Part shown: positions 25,193-33,128 of the stretch, in pieces
Layout: every line of letters begins with the position of its first letter
Numbering within the stretch: the stretch's first letter is position 1
From: Perspicuibacillus lycopersici
Lineage (GTDB): Bacteria > Bacillota > Bacilli > Bacillales > Caldibacillaceae
Reading direction: 5' to 3'
DNA length: 64,000 bases
Assembly (NCBI RefSeq): GCF_025660475.1
Contig: NZ_JAOUSF010000003.1
Coordinates: forward strand, 558,001 to 622,000
The notes under the pieces: generated by a model
Databases searched by the model: none
Told to the model about the DNA's origin: nothing
The model's input: the letters and a program-made list of their open reading frames with translations, nothing else
Program-made: the position numbers and the translations under genes

Positions 25193-25633
25193 TCAAAAAG
25201 CGAGTGCTTTTCTCAATTCTGTAATGATTAATCGCTCGTTCAATGTAATGGCATTTTCTAAATACTTTTTGCCGGGTTCGTATCCTTTATAGTGTGGCTT
25301 ACTCTCTGTTTTATTGCCAGGCGACATGTAAATAACTTTACCGTCTTTGGTCTTGCGAAAGCCTTCATGCTGAACAGTAGCATAATGGTCCACTTCAGGA
25401 CTAGTTCCAAAATCGATATATCTCCTCTTTAGTTCTTTTTTTACGTCACTTACAACTAACGCTGCTTCTAAATCCCCTGAATCTAGGGGAGCTAACCGTT
25501 TCGCATCGGCAATGACTTTCAGTGCAAGTTTAATTAATACTTTATCAATCCGCTTTTCCATCTCTTTTTCAAGATTATCGAGCTTTTTCGAAAGGATTTC
25601 AATTCCCTCGATGGAAAATATCTCTTTAGCCAT
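25193..25633 (-). CDS. HK97 gp10-like neck protein
   Basis: This 146-residue protein has a helical, lysine-rich N-terminus (LSKKLDNLEKEMEKRIDKV) followed by AKRLAPLDSGDL, a motif typical of HK97 gp10/minor tail U-like proteins, and a GxxP-rich end. It is a connector between head and tail. It overlaps the upstream gene by 8 bp. Confidence 0.85.
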   Translation of the reverse strand: MAKEIFSIEGIEILSKKLDNLEKEMEKRIDKVLIKLALKVIADAKRLAPLDSGDLEAALVVSDVKKELKRRYIDFGTSPEVDHYATVQHEGFRKTKDGKVIYMSPGNKTESKPHYKGYEPGKKYLENAITLNERLIITELRKALAF

Positions 25634-25943
25634 AGATAATTACCTTCTTTACATCGTCGGTACCGATATTCTTTTTTATTTCGATATGTTTGATGTCGTA
25701 TCGAATTTCTTTGCCTAAAGCATTGGTGTACAAAAAGTAATCCTGTGTTTTAATGTCTTGTATTCCTTCAAGATGGATTTCAGCAATGGAGATAACATCC
25801 TCGCCTTTATCATTTTTGATGAGTTTTTGTTCTTCGACTACTTTTGCTTTTTTAGGTATTGAATTATAGTCAGTCACACGATTCCATTCATCCAAAATCG
25901 CTGATTTATGGATGATATCAGCAGGATAACCGAATATACTCAT
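25626..25943 (-). CDS. Head-tail joining protein
   Basis: The 105-residue protein is beta-rich with two long strands around EIHLEGIQDIKTQDYFLY. Its place between a gp6-like connector and a gp10-like protein is that of a head closure (stopper) protein. It overlaps both neighbours by a few bases, as in a compact head-tail operon. Confidence 0.72.
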   Translation of the reverse strand: MSIFGYPADIIHKSAILDEWNRVTDYNSIPKKAKVVEEQKLIKNDKGEDVISIAEIHLEGIQDIKTQDYFLYTNALGKEIRYDIKHIEIKKNIGTDDVKKVIIYG

Positions 25944-26317
25944 AACAAGATACCGCCTTCGAGAATGACCGGTGACTCAATTTCTTCTAGTTCATATAAA
26001 GGAACACCCAAAATTTCGCGCACCTCTGGAGCAACTTTGTCACGTTCGAGATAATCAATGCGGTCTTGCCCTTCACTGATAGCTTTAATTCCTTGTTTAC
26101 CGTATTTAAGAACGGGATCCAATCCTTGAAGCTCCCAAATGACTTGGTAACTAATGATTTCGTTAGTCAATTCTGCATTTGGATACCAGCGTTTAAGATT
26201 TCGTTCTGCTTGCACTAGCGCTACTTCTTTACGACTAGCATCTTCCCATGACTTAGTATCGAGTACATTTCCCTGGATCCAAGCATTTATATCTTCTACT
26301 GTAGGCAACGCAATCAC
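25940..26317 (-). CDS. Head-tail connector protein (gp6-like)
   Basis: This 125-residue helical protein (VQAERNLKRWYPNAE, VIWELQGLDPVLKYG) resembles the DNA-packaging adaptor family. The GTG at 26317 directly follows the stop of the small upstream gene; a TTG four codons later (behind GGAG) is an alternative start. It should bind below the portal. Confidence 0.75.
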   Translation of the reverse strand: MIALPTVEDINAWIQGNVLDTKSWEDASRKEVALVQAERNLKRWYPNAELTNEIISYQVIWELQGLDPVLKYGKQGIKAISEGQDRIDYLERDKVAPEVREILGVPLYELEEIESPVILEGGILL

Positions 26318-26476
26318 CTACTCCGTTACTTTTGGTTCTTCTGACTTACCAATTTCTTCTGCAGCATCTAAATCCACTAATCGGTTACCGTCTTCGTTCT
26401 TTATTTTTTTTAGTTCTTGCCCAGGTTTGTACCATTTTCCGTTATGCTTAACATGGCCTTTTACTTTTAAGTCCAT
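26318..26476 (-). CDS. Small head-region protein (YqbF-position)
   Basis: The 52-residue protein begins MDLKVKGHVKHNGKWYKPG and ends in an acidic tail. Short proteins of this shape (beta hairpin with a KWYKPG turn) follow the major capsid gene in many Firmicute phages, including the yqbF position of skin. Start ATG at 26476 behind AAAGGGTG. Function unknown. Confidence 0.75.
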   Translation of the reverse strand: MDLKVKGHVKHNGKWYKPGQELKKIKNEDGNRLVDLDAAEEIGKSEEPKVTE

Positions 26477-26494
26477 TTTTATCACCCTTTCGAT

Positions 26495-26520
26495 TATAAA
26501 AAGGCACCTATAAAGGCGCC
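26495..26520 (-). terminator. Terminator after the major capsid gene
   Basis: GGCACC (26503-26508) pairs with GGCGCC (26515-26520) with one G-U, followed by five T on the minus strand. It lies 8 bp beyond the capsid stop and would lower expression of the connector and tail genes. Confidence 0.7.
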
Positions 26521-26527
26521 CTTGATA

Positions 26528-27607
26528 TTATAGTACACTAGCAGAAACTACAGAATCATTAAATCCAAACGAAGGGAATGCTAGGTTCACACCGATAGTT
26601 TCCACGCGAACTGGATGTTCATTTATTTTGCGGAAGACGAAAATACCGTTAGAATCTGTTTTTTCTGCTTGAATGTCACTCATCATTTCTTCGGTGGTTT
26701 CAGCCCATAAATAGTGACCTAATGGACCATCTGGAAGCATAATGAAACGATCTTGTGGAGCCATACGAATTGTACTAAATGACAATTTTCCATTCACTAA
26801 TGCTTTATTTTCTATCCTTGCTTGTGTGTCATATTGCGCTATCTTCGGTAGACCAAGAGAAGCGAACACTTCATTCAATTGAGCTTGATTCAATTGAGGC
26901 GGTTGTGCGGATCCACTTGGATTACCAAAATACTGACGACGAATGTTTAAGTTTTGCAATAAGTAAGAAATGATTTGTCGAGAAGCTAAAGCTCTAGTTA
27001 ATCCAATCCCTTTGTCAGCCATCTTTCCTGACCAAGTCTGTATATCGTCAATTGGATTAGAGTTAACAGTGTCACTCCATTTGTCAGTACCACTTAATAC
27101 TGGTCTTTGGTCTTCTGTATAGCCAAAATCAACCGTGAATTGGACTCCACTTTCTGTATAAGCTACCTTACCAGTAGAAATAGCTTGTAGGGCAATCCAC
27201 TCTTTTCTAGCTTTAATAGCGTCAATAGCGTATGTTGCATCATCAAATTGCGTACGACGTAATTCAGAAATCTCGGCAGCACGTAAACCACCATTTGAAG
27301 CTTGGAGCAATAAACGTACTAATTTTTCATCCATTGCACGTCCACGTTGGATTTTTGGGATACTGATCCGTTGACCAGACATCCCTTCGCGGCTACCGTA
27401 TTCAACTTCTGTTCCTAATTCAGCAATTTGCGCCATTACTGGGAGACGGGAACCTTCGCGAACTACATCCACTGTTAATTCAGAAGTTTCGCGAGCAGGA
27501 AATAGTAATTCATGTAAAAACGTTTGCGGTGTTGCTAAATTACGGGAATAAACTAATAATTCTTCACCCGATAATGCTTGTTCTAATGATAAAAGTTCTA
27601 CTGGCAT
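26528..27607 (-). CDS. Major capsid protein (lambda gpE-like)
   Basis: This 359-residue protein resembles the Phage_cap_E family: FLHELLFPARETSELT near the start, GREGMSG-type loop and IPKIQRGRAMDEKLVRLLL. It forms the icosahedral head with the small decoration-like protein encoded just upstream. The following terminator fits a gene that needs a high transcript level. Confidence 0.88.
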   Translation of the reverse strand: MPVELLSLEQALSGEELLVYSRNLATPQTFLHELLFPARETSELTVDVVREGSRLPVMAQIAELGTEVEYGSREGMSGQRISIPKIQRGRAMDEKLVRLLLQASNGGLRAAEISELRRTQFDDATYAIDAIKARKEWIALQAISTGKVAYTESGVQFTVDFGYTEDQRPVLSGTDKWSDTVNSNPIDDIQTWSGKMADKGIGLTRALASRQIISYLLQNLNIRRQYFGNPSGSAQPPQLNQAQLNEVFASLGLPKIAQYDTQARIENKALVNGKLSFSTIRMAPQDRFIMLPDGPLGHYLWAETTEEMMSDIQAEKTDSNGIFVFRKINEHPVRVETIGVNLAFPSFGFNDSVVSASVL

Positions 27608-27636
27608 TTAAATCATCCTTTCGAATTTTAAAGTAA

Positions 27637-27670
27637 TTAAAAAAGCTACATCATCAACTGACATAGCTTT
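27637..27670 (-). terminator. Terminator/attenuator between decoration and capsid genes
   Basis: AAAGCTA (27642-27648) pairs with TAGCTTT (27664-27670), followed by T on the minus strand. It lies just beyond the stop of the decoration-like gene and upstream of the capsid ribosome site, so some read-through is required. Confidence 0.6.
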
Positions 27671-27673
27671 TAT

Positions 27674-28045
27674 TTAAGCAAATATAATTTGTGGCATTTT
27701 GCCTTTGAGTGTATCATCTACTTCTACTGGAATACGCTCAGAAATAACCTTCGCAACTTCATATCCTGCTGCAACAACATCACCATCAGTAACATCATAA
27801 GTGTGTTTTAGGATAACTGTAGGGTTTTGGCTACCATCTGTGCCGTCTGGGTTATAAGGAGCATATTTCCCATTGGATAACTTACCCATCGGCATTCCTT
27901 TTTTTACGATTTTCTTTCCGTCAACTGCAGCAACTGTAGAAGCATCGATTGTTATTCCATTTGTAACCTCACGAATAACTTCATAGCTTGCTAGAATTTC
28001 ATAATGATCTTGCATTTCAAATAATTGTACTGGCTGTAAACGCAT
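27674..28045 (-). CDS. Head decoration-like protein
   Basis: The 123-residue protein has the layout of gpD-like decoration proteins placed between scaffold and capsid E genes: an N-terminal arm, then ITIDASTVAAVDGKKIVKKG and a GDVVAAGYEVAKVI segment. It probably stabilises the expanded head. The assignment leans on position. Confidence 0.72.
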   Translation of the reverse strand: MRLQPVQLFEMQDHYEILASYEVIREVTNGITIDASTVAAVDGKKIVKKGMPMGKLSNGKYAPYNPDGTDGSQNPTVILKHTYDVTDGDVVAAGYEVAKVISERIPVEVDDTLKGKMPQIIFA

Positions 28046-28065
28046 GAATTATTCCTCCTTTAGAT

Positions 28066-28797
28066 TTAAGCCCATGGGTTATAGGCTTGTGTTTGAGTAA
28101 CTCCTCGGCTTTGAGCCATCTTTTTGATTTCTTCTAAGTTCTTTTGAGTACCTTGCCCACCGCCATTGTTTGGGATGGCTGCGCCAAATACTCCATTAGA
28201 ACTTTGTTGTTTTAACAAGTGCGGCTTTTTCTTTGCCAACGCTTCGAGAGCTTCTTTCACTCCTGCGATATTACCTTTTTCATCCTCTTTTACTTCGGAT
28301 AAATCAGCAAGAGCCAAAGCATCTTCCCAATCTGCAAACCCGAGTTCATTCGCCAACACTTTAACCTCGGATGTTACTAATCTTTTAAATGTTTTTTGAC
28401 GCTCATCTTTCAGCTTTTCTTCTAGCAGCTTCTCAATATCGACTGGATCTTTATCTTTGTCTTGTTTTTTGTCCTTATCCTTGTCCTTATTGAGTGCTGC
28501 TTGCATTTCCTCTACCGATTCAAATCCCATCGATTTCGCTAATTCTTTTTGCGCCTTTTTCTCCGCCCGAGATAATCTATCTTGGACTATTTTGTTTACT
28601 TCGTCCTGGGAAAATTTCTTATCCTCTGGTGATGGGTCTTGTGGATCGCCACCTGCTGGCGGATCAGCTGGATCCGCAAAGAATTGCAAATTTAATCGGC
28701 GAGTAGGTTTAAATATTTTCTTATCCTCTTTTTTAACGGCAAAGAGTAGCCAAATAGAAATAATCAACAAACGAATTTTTAAAATCATTTTTTTCAT
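28066..28797 (-). CDS. Capsid scaffolding protein
   Basis: This 243-residue protein contains the RRLNLQFFADP signature common at the start of Firmicute phage scaffolds, followed by acidic and Lys-rich coiled coil (VNKIVQDRLSRAEKKAQKEL). The start is the ATG behind GGGAGGAAAGAC. This leaves a 33-residue hydrophobic, basic stretch ahead of the usual scaffold start. It overlaps the broken gene upstream by 65 bp. Confidence 0.85.
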   Translation of the reverse strand: MKKMILKIRLLIISIWLLFAVKKEDKKIFKPTRRLNLQFFADPADPPAGGDPQDPSPEDKKFSQDEVNKIVQDRLSRAEKKAQKELAKSMGFESVEEMQAALNKDKDKDKKQDKDKDPVDIEKLLEEKLKDERQKTFKRLVTSEVKVLANELGFADWEDALALADLSEVKEDEKGNIAGVKEALEALAKKKPHLLKQQSSNGVFGAAIPNNGGGQGTQKNLEEIKKMAQSRGVTQTQAYNPWA

Positions 28798-29014
28798 GTC
28801 TTTCCTCCCGTTTTAGAGCCGTCGCTCTTATTTTTCCGTGATGTTCTTTAACGCCTACAGCACGTGAAAAGGCAATTTCATATTTATTTGAACCATACTT
28901 CTTCGTCCTTTTAGCAGGAAGTTGACCATTATGAGCTTCCAAACATTGCTTTCCTCAAGAGCATTCAACTACTTTACCGTCCCTGAATTGTTTAACAACA
29001 CCAGTTACAGGCAT
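28733..29014 (-). pseudogene. Small phage gene with in-frame TGA
   Basis: An ATG at 29014 behind GGAGCGGAG opens MPVTGVVKQFRDGKVVECS, then meets TGA at 28955-28957, and the same frame continues with GKQCLEAHNGQLPAKRTKK and a basic end to 28733. The two halves read as one protein of about 93 residues. The context (Cys-Ser-stop-Gly-Lys-Gln-Cys) suggests TGA replaced a Cys codon. A recent nonsense mutation is the simplest view. Confidence 0.6.
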
Positions 29015-29052
29015 ATATCTCCGCTCCTTCGCAAATTTTTCAAGCAAAACAA

Positions 29053-29088
29053 AAAGCCACAACGTTTTTTCACAAACGTGTGACTTTT
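29053..29088 (-). terminator. Strong terminator upstream of the broken gene
   Basis: Arms 29053-29067 and 29074-29088 pair along about 14 bp, followed on the minus strand by TTTTTGTTTT. It overlaps the stop of the gene at 29087 and separates the portal/minor capsid transcript from scaffold and capsid. Confidence 0.72.
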
Positions 29089-29293
29089 AAAATGGACGAA
29101 TTTCTTTTATTTGTTCCTCTTCTAACTCCATTAATGTTCCTTTTTGAAATCCTGCAGATTCTTCGAAAAGTTCCACCAAATAGGATTCGTACTCTTCTTC
29201 GAGATATTGTTTAGGAATACATCTAATGGGGCGACCCTCTTTAAGTAATATTTCAACTTTTTTACCTTTCAACGAGTTTAATTTTTCAAGCAT
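29087..29293 (-). CDS. Small acidic head-region protein
   Basis: The 68-residue protein starts at an ATG overlapping the stop of the minor capsid gene (TGATG). It looks like a small beta/alpha protein (KGKKVEILLKEGRPIRCIPK, then many Glu). It could be an immunity or accessory protein for the toxin-like domain encoded directly upstream, which I raise only because of adjacency and coupling. Confidence 0.7.
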   Translation of the reverse strand: MLEKLNSLKGKKVEILLKEGRPIRCIPKQYLEEEYESYLVELFEESAGFQKGTLMELEEEQIKEIRPF

Positions 29294-30675
29294 CAATATA
29301 GATCATCTTCTTTCGGATAGACATGGATTCCAGTACGAGAATAAACTATCATTGCCGATTTTGTAGGGATGTATTGCTGTATAGTGGAATCAAAATAAAT
29401 TCCTACAACATAATCTGCTTTTATAGCTTCCTTTGGAGGTTGATTTGAACTGGTGACTATTATACGTCCAGTTCCATGATATTGTTTCACCAATTGATTT
29501 GCATCTACCTTAAGTATACTAGGTTTTAATTGCCTTTTCTCCAGTTTTTTTACATAATCTTGATACTCTGACGTCCCTTCAATATGCCTTTTTTGCTTAT
29601 TTGGATTAACACGTAAAGGATATTTTCCTCCTAAAATATCTTCTTTTGCCTTAATGTACATCCCAACTTTTCTATAGTCGTTCTGTAAATCTTGAAAAGA
29701 TTTAGTATTCCTGGCTTTTAAACTAGCAAAAATCTTTAAATCTGGAGTATCATTAGGCAACCTTTGTTTGTATCTTATCCATTGCTTGCGAGTCTCGTTT
29801 TGCTTTGATTTCTCTCGTTGGATTCGTTCGTACTCTCGAATGTTCTCTTCTGTTCGGTTATCAGTGAAAGGACGGTTAGATTCTTTTATCGCTTGCTGAA
29901 TCTCTTCCTCGTCCATATAGTCCTCAACCCACGCTGAAACACTGTGAACACAATGGCTATGATATGGCGGCCTTACATCGAGTTTAGGGAATCGCTTATC
30001 TTTCCCGCTCAACGAATAGACACGACCTTGATACTGTGCGCACCTTTCACACGTAACGCCAACAAAATTGACATATACCAAGTCTAAGTCATTTTCAATC
30101 ATTCGATTAATTGATCCCTCAACATGCGCTTTCCGTTGATGGTACTGAATGACGTTTGCCATATACTTATCAATTGGCCACCGTCTGCCAGCTGCGTCTA
30201 CGATTCCAGTAATATCTTTTTCCGTTAGAAGTTTAGCAGCGTCTTGGACGGCTCTCTTCCTACTAATTCCTTGGAGAACATTTTCGTTAGCAGTCTTAAC
30301 AACCTCACGAATCCGCCCTTTCACGTCCTCACTCATATTGTCTGTTGCTTCGAGAATGGAATAAAAAGCTTCGTTGATGATCGCTTGAATGGCATCTTGA
30401 TGAACAATAGATTTGATAGGTTTGATGATTTCTCCATCGGAAAACCCTTGGTTCAATAAAGACTTTATCGCTTCTTCTGAACCATTTTTATAAGATTTTT
30501 TGATGATACTTGGCAGAAGTTTAGAGGATTTCTCCACAAGTTTGTTTAGAATCTCAACAACTTGCTGTAGTATCTCATTTTCTTCATTGGGATTGGTCAT
30601 ATTACGAATTCTGTTGATGATATTGTTAGAAGCCTTGGAGAACAGTGCCAAAAACTTCTTGATGAGCTCCATCAT
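29293..30675 (-). CDS. Minor capsid (Mu F-like) protein with Ntox50-like C-terminus
   Basis: The 460-residue protein has a helical N-terminus and a Phage_min_cap2/Mu F-type domain with VTCERCAQYQGRVYS and the H-S-H-C metal-like cluster PYHSHCVHS (about 205-250). The last ~110 residues resemble bacterial polymorphic toxin type 50 (predicted RNase): NKQKRHIEGTSEY, later YHGTGR, KADYVVGIYF and IVYSRTGIHVYP. It overlaps the portal gene by 4 nt. Confidence 0.85.
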   Translation of the reverse strand: MMELIKKFLALFSKASNNIINRIRNMTNPNEENEILQQVVEILNKLVEKSSKLLPSIIKKSYKNGSEEAIKSLLNQGFSDGEIIKPIKSIVHQDAIQAIINEAFYSILEATDNMSEDVKGRIREVVKTANENVLQGISRKRAVQDAAKLLTEKDITGIVDAAGRRWPIDKYMANVIQYHQRKAHVEGSINRMIENDLDLVYVNFVGVTCERCAQYQGRVYSLSGKDKRFPKLDVRPPYHSHCVHSVSAWVEDYMDEEEIQQAIKESNRPFTDNRTEENIREYERIQREKSKQNETRKQWIRYKQRLPNDTPDLKIFASLKARNTKSFQDLQNDYRKVGMYIKAKEDILGGKYPLRVNPNKQKRHIEGTSEYQDYVKKLEKRQLKPSILKVDANQLVKQYHGTGRIIVTSSNQPPKEAIKADYVVGIYFDSTIQQYIPTKSAMIVYSRTGIHVYPKEDDLY

Positions 30676-32189
30676 TCGTCATCATCGTCCTCATCATTGA
30701 CATTTGCTTTTGGCGGTTGCGTATAAGTAGGATTCATACTATTTACAGCTTTTTCCTCCAAAATCTTATCAACCTCAGCTTGTATTGCATCCTCGCTCCA
30801 GTCTGGATGAAGATTCCGTACCGTTGTTTCAAGTGATTGTACACCACGTTCATACTTGGTGCTTTCTTCATCATCTTTCTCAGAATCAGCTTTTGGCAGC
30901 ATATCCGCCCACTCAACCACCGGATCCTTAATTTCGAAATTGGTACCGCCAAGCGCATTTTCAAGAATGGTGCATTTTCGAATCGCTTCTTTTATGGCCG
31001 TATCAAATTTATCTTTGATAGCCTCGGCTTTAATAACTGATTGGATCCATAAATACAACAATGCGATTGCTGATTCGCCTTTGCCGTCCTTCACACCTGC
31101 AGCTTGAGGAGACGTTTTAGAAACAGACATCATGTATTCGATTAATCGCTTTACGTGCTCAAAAGATTGCTCTGTTTTTGCGTCCCAAACGATATACATT
31201 GGAACAGCACCGTTTTTTTCGTCGTAAGATACGACTTCGAGATCGGCATTTCGTACAAAACGGGATCCATAGTGTGAATGGTTCTTATTCGCCACGCTAT
31301 CCCATAGTCCACTAGGAATTGCTAATTTCGGTTTGCCGTGCTTCTCAAAAACGATGGAGTCACGAGTAATCGTCCAGTTAATTTCCTCTTGAATCTTATC
31401 AACATTCCGTAATGCTGAACGCCCTCGAGGCACTAGCAATGTTTCATCATTCGGAACAAATCCACACATGAGTTCGTTTACACCGTCTAGTACTTGATCA
31501 TCTGGAATAATCAATTTGTATTGGGCAGCATATTCACGGATTTCTAATTCTTCTTTTACGGTATCGCCATCAATTAAAAAAACAAGCTGCTTAATAAACA
31601 ACTTGTCTCCTTCTATCCGTTGACGTTCAACACGCAAATATTCTTTTTTCTCACGCTTTTCTTTCCAAGTGATGTCTGCTCCTAAGCCATCTTCATGTTC
31701 TAAGTAGAGGTCGGCTGGCTTCCATTCAAACCACGTTCCTTTTGCATCGCGACGTATACGATAAGCAACACCACCATCCACTTGATGTTGTACCACGGCT
31801 GACCAGATATTTTGATTTATTTTGGATGTTTTAGAAACAGCCTCCACAAATTCGAGCAGCTGATTGTCATTTTCGGTATCTGCGGAAATATTACCTAGCG
31901 ATCGATTGATTAAATCAGCTGGCAACTCTGCGATAACTGCAGAAAAATTGACTACGACATACCGAATATTTGACTCTAACGCTTTAACTTTCTGTTCAAC
32001 TCTTGGTCTTGAATAATACGGAACCTTTCGCAACTCTTTTTTCGTTGCAATCGCGTCCTGATTGAGAGAGGTAATATCGAAAATATTTTCGTGATTTCCT
32101 TCGTACAATTCCCGGAAATATAGAATATTTTCCAGCTGATCATCAAAAGGAGGAGGCGGGAATTTCTGTTTTACATATTGGATGGTCAT
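30672..32189 (-). CDS. Portal protein
   Basis: This 505-residue protein matches phage portal proteins of the SPP1/PBSX group in length, position between terminase and minor capsid, and features such as YYSRPRVEQKVKALESN near the N-terminus, WEWKPADLYLE-like core and an acidic Asp-rich tail. It forms the dodecameric DNA channel. The C-terminus overlaps the minor capsid start. Confidence 0.9.
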   Translation of the reverse strand: MTIQYVKQKFPPPPFDDQLENILYFRELYEGNHENIFDITSLNQDAIATKKELRKVPYYSRPRVEQKVKALESNIRYVVVNFSAVIAELPADLINRSLGNISADTENDNQLLEFVEAVSKTSKINQNIWSAVVQHQVDGGVAYRIRRDAKGTWFEWKPADLYLEHEDGLGADITWKEKREKKEYLRVERQRIEGDKLFIKQLVFLIDGDTVKEELEIREYAAQYKLIIPDDQVLDGVNELMCGFVPNDETLLVPRGRSALRNVDKIQEEINWTITRDSIVFEKHGKPKLAIPSGLWDSVANKNHSHYGSRFVRNADLEVVSYDEKNGAVPMYIVWDAKTEQSFEHVKRLIEYMMSVSKTSPQAAGVKDGKGESAIALLYLWIQSVIKAEAIKDKFDTAIKEAIRKCTILENALGGTNFEIKDPVVEWADMLPKADSEKDDEESTKYERGVQSLETTVRNLHPDWSEDAIQAEVDKILEEKAVNSMNPTYTQPPKANVNDEDDDDE

Positions 32190-32285
32190 GTGTTCACCCC
32201 CATAAATAGTTTTTTTATTCTCAGTGAATCTCTTGTTCTAGTACTTTCGTATTATATTTATCAATGAAGAAAGGAGGTATGTCCA

Positions 32286-32450
32286 ATGGCAGGTAATACA
32301 GGGAAAAACCATCGTGATGGTGCAGTTAAAGGTCGTAGCCAACTAAAAGGTCCAAACGGTAACTATATAAAAAGAAATACATCAAATGGTCAGTTCATGG
32401 ATCAAAAAACTTCTGGTGGGAAGTTTAAAGGTGTTAGAACTGAAAAGTAA
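32286..32450 (+). CDS. Small basic Gly/Lys-rich protein on the opposite strand
   Basis: The 54-residue product (starts MAGNTGKNHRDGAVKGRSQ, ends GKFKGVRTEK) is preceded by GAAAGGAGGT and followed by its own terminator. Short proteins with this NHRDG...KGVR pattern are widespread in Firmicutes and uncharacterised. It is the only plus-strand gene among the minus-strand head genes. Upstream, TGAATC-17-CGTATTA resembles a weak sigma-G/F promoter; a sigma-A promoter is not obvious. Confidence 0.75.
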   Translation: MAGNTGKNHRDGAVKGRSQLKGPNGNYIKRNTSNGQFMDQKTSGGKFKGVRTEK

Positions 32451-32462
32451 ATAATGATTGTA

Positions 32463-32495
32463 AGTGCATTTATCTCATTTGATAAGTGCACTTTT
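32463..32495 (+). terminator. Terminator after the small basic protein gene
   Basis: A 12-bp stem with one mismatch (32463-32474 with 32481-32492) is followed by four T on the plus strand. Confidence 0.7.
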
Positions 32496-32499
32496 AACT

Positions 32500-32796
32500 T
32501 TAAAAAGTTAACTTGTTATCTTTTAAAACCTGATGTAATACAATACCTAACCTATTAACTAGATCCTCATCATGTTCATCATAACCAGCCTGATCTAAGC
32601 AAGCATGAACTAATTCATGGACAAATATTTGCTCCTCTATATCTGGCCCCATCCCTTCTGCCAATTCGATTTTTCCTAAATTGCTATCACACTTCCCACG
32701 ATAATTTCTGTCTTCACCTATTTTCACATAAGGCTTCTTAATTATTTGATATTCAATTCCAGCCACTTTCACTTTGCTCGGTATCAAATGATTCAC
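32500..32796 (-). CDS. Small HExxH metallopeptidase-like phage protein
   Basis: This 98-residue protein contains IFVHELVHACLDQ, a zincin HExxH motif, with a downstream EDLVNRLG stretch that could hold a third ligand. Small proteins of this kind lie near terminase genes in Firmicute phages; their substrate is unknown. It starts one base before the stop of the upstream zinc-ribbon gene. Confidence 0.75.
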   Translation of the reverse strand: MNHLIPSKVKVAGIEYQIIKKPYVKIGEDRNYRGKCDSNLGKIELAEGMGPDIEEQIFVHELVHACLDQAGYDEHDEDLVNRLGIVLHQVLKDNKLTF

Positions 32797-33123
32797 CTAC
32801 CTTTTATCTAACTTAAATAAAGCTTTATATTCTGCGTTCATTGCCTTAATTTTGTTTTTCAAATCATCCATTTCTTTGTAGATCTTATCAAGCTGTTTTT
32901 CATCAATTGTGCCAGGTATTTTATTTCTCAATCGTTTTTGCTTTTTCACTAATCGTTTGATTTCATCACTTTCTATATGGAACGAATACCGTTCCTTACA
33001 AAAGGGACACTCGAAATAGTGAAATACAACGGTACCTTTATCCCCGTCTTTAAAAAATTTCTTCCTTGTCTTGGTTACAACAAAAGTTTTATTGCATCGA
33101 TCACATATAACGTTTTTTATCAT
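32797..33123 (-). CDS. Zinc-ribbon and coiled-coil phage protein
   Basis: The 108-residue protein has a four-Cys zinc ribbon (ICDRCNKTF and ECPFCKERY) followed by a basic coiled coil. I start at the ATG at 33123 behind AAGAGGTTGG rather than the upstream GTG. It sits between terL and the HExxH gene. A role at packaging is possible but only by position. Confidence 0.75.
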   Translation of the reverse strand: MIKNVICDRCNKTFVVTKTRKKFFKDGDKGTVVFHYFECPFCKERYSFHIESDEIKRLVKKQKRLRNKIPGTIDEKQLDKIYKEMDDLKNKIKAMNAEYKALFKLDKR

Positions 33124-33128
33124 GTTTA

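Noticed and set aside
28955..28957. TGA as a selenocysteine codon
   Set aside because: No SECIS-like hairpin is evident and Bacillaceae phages are not known to use selenocysteine; a Cys-to-stop mutation is simpler.
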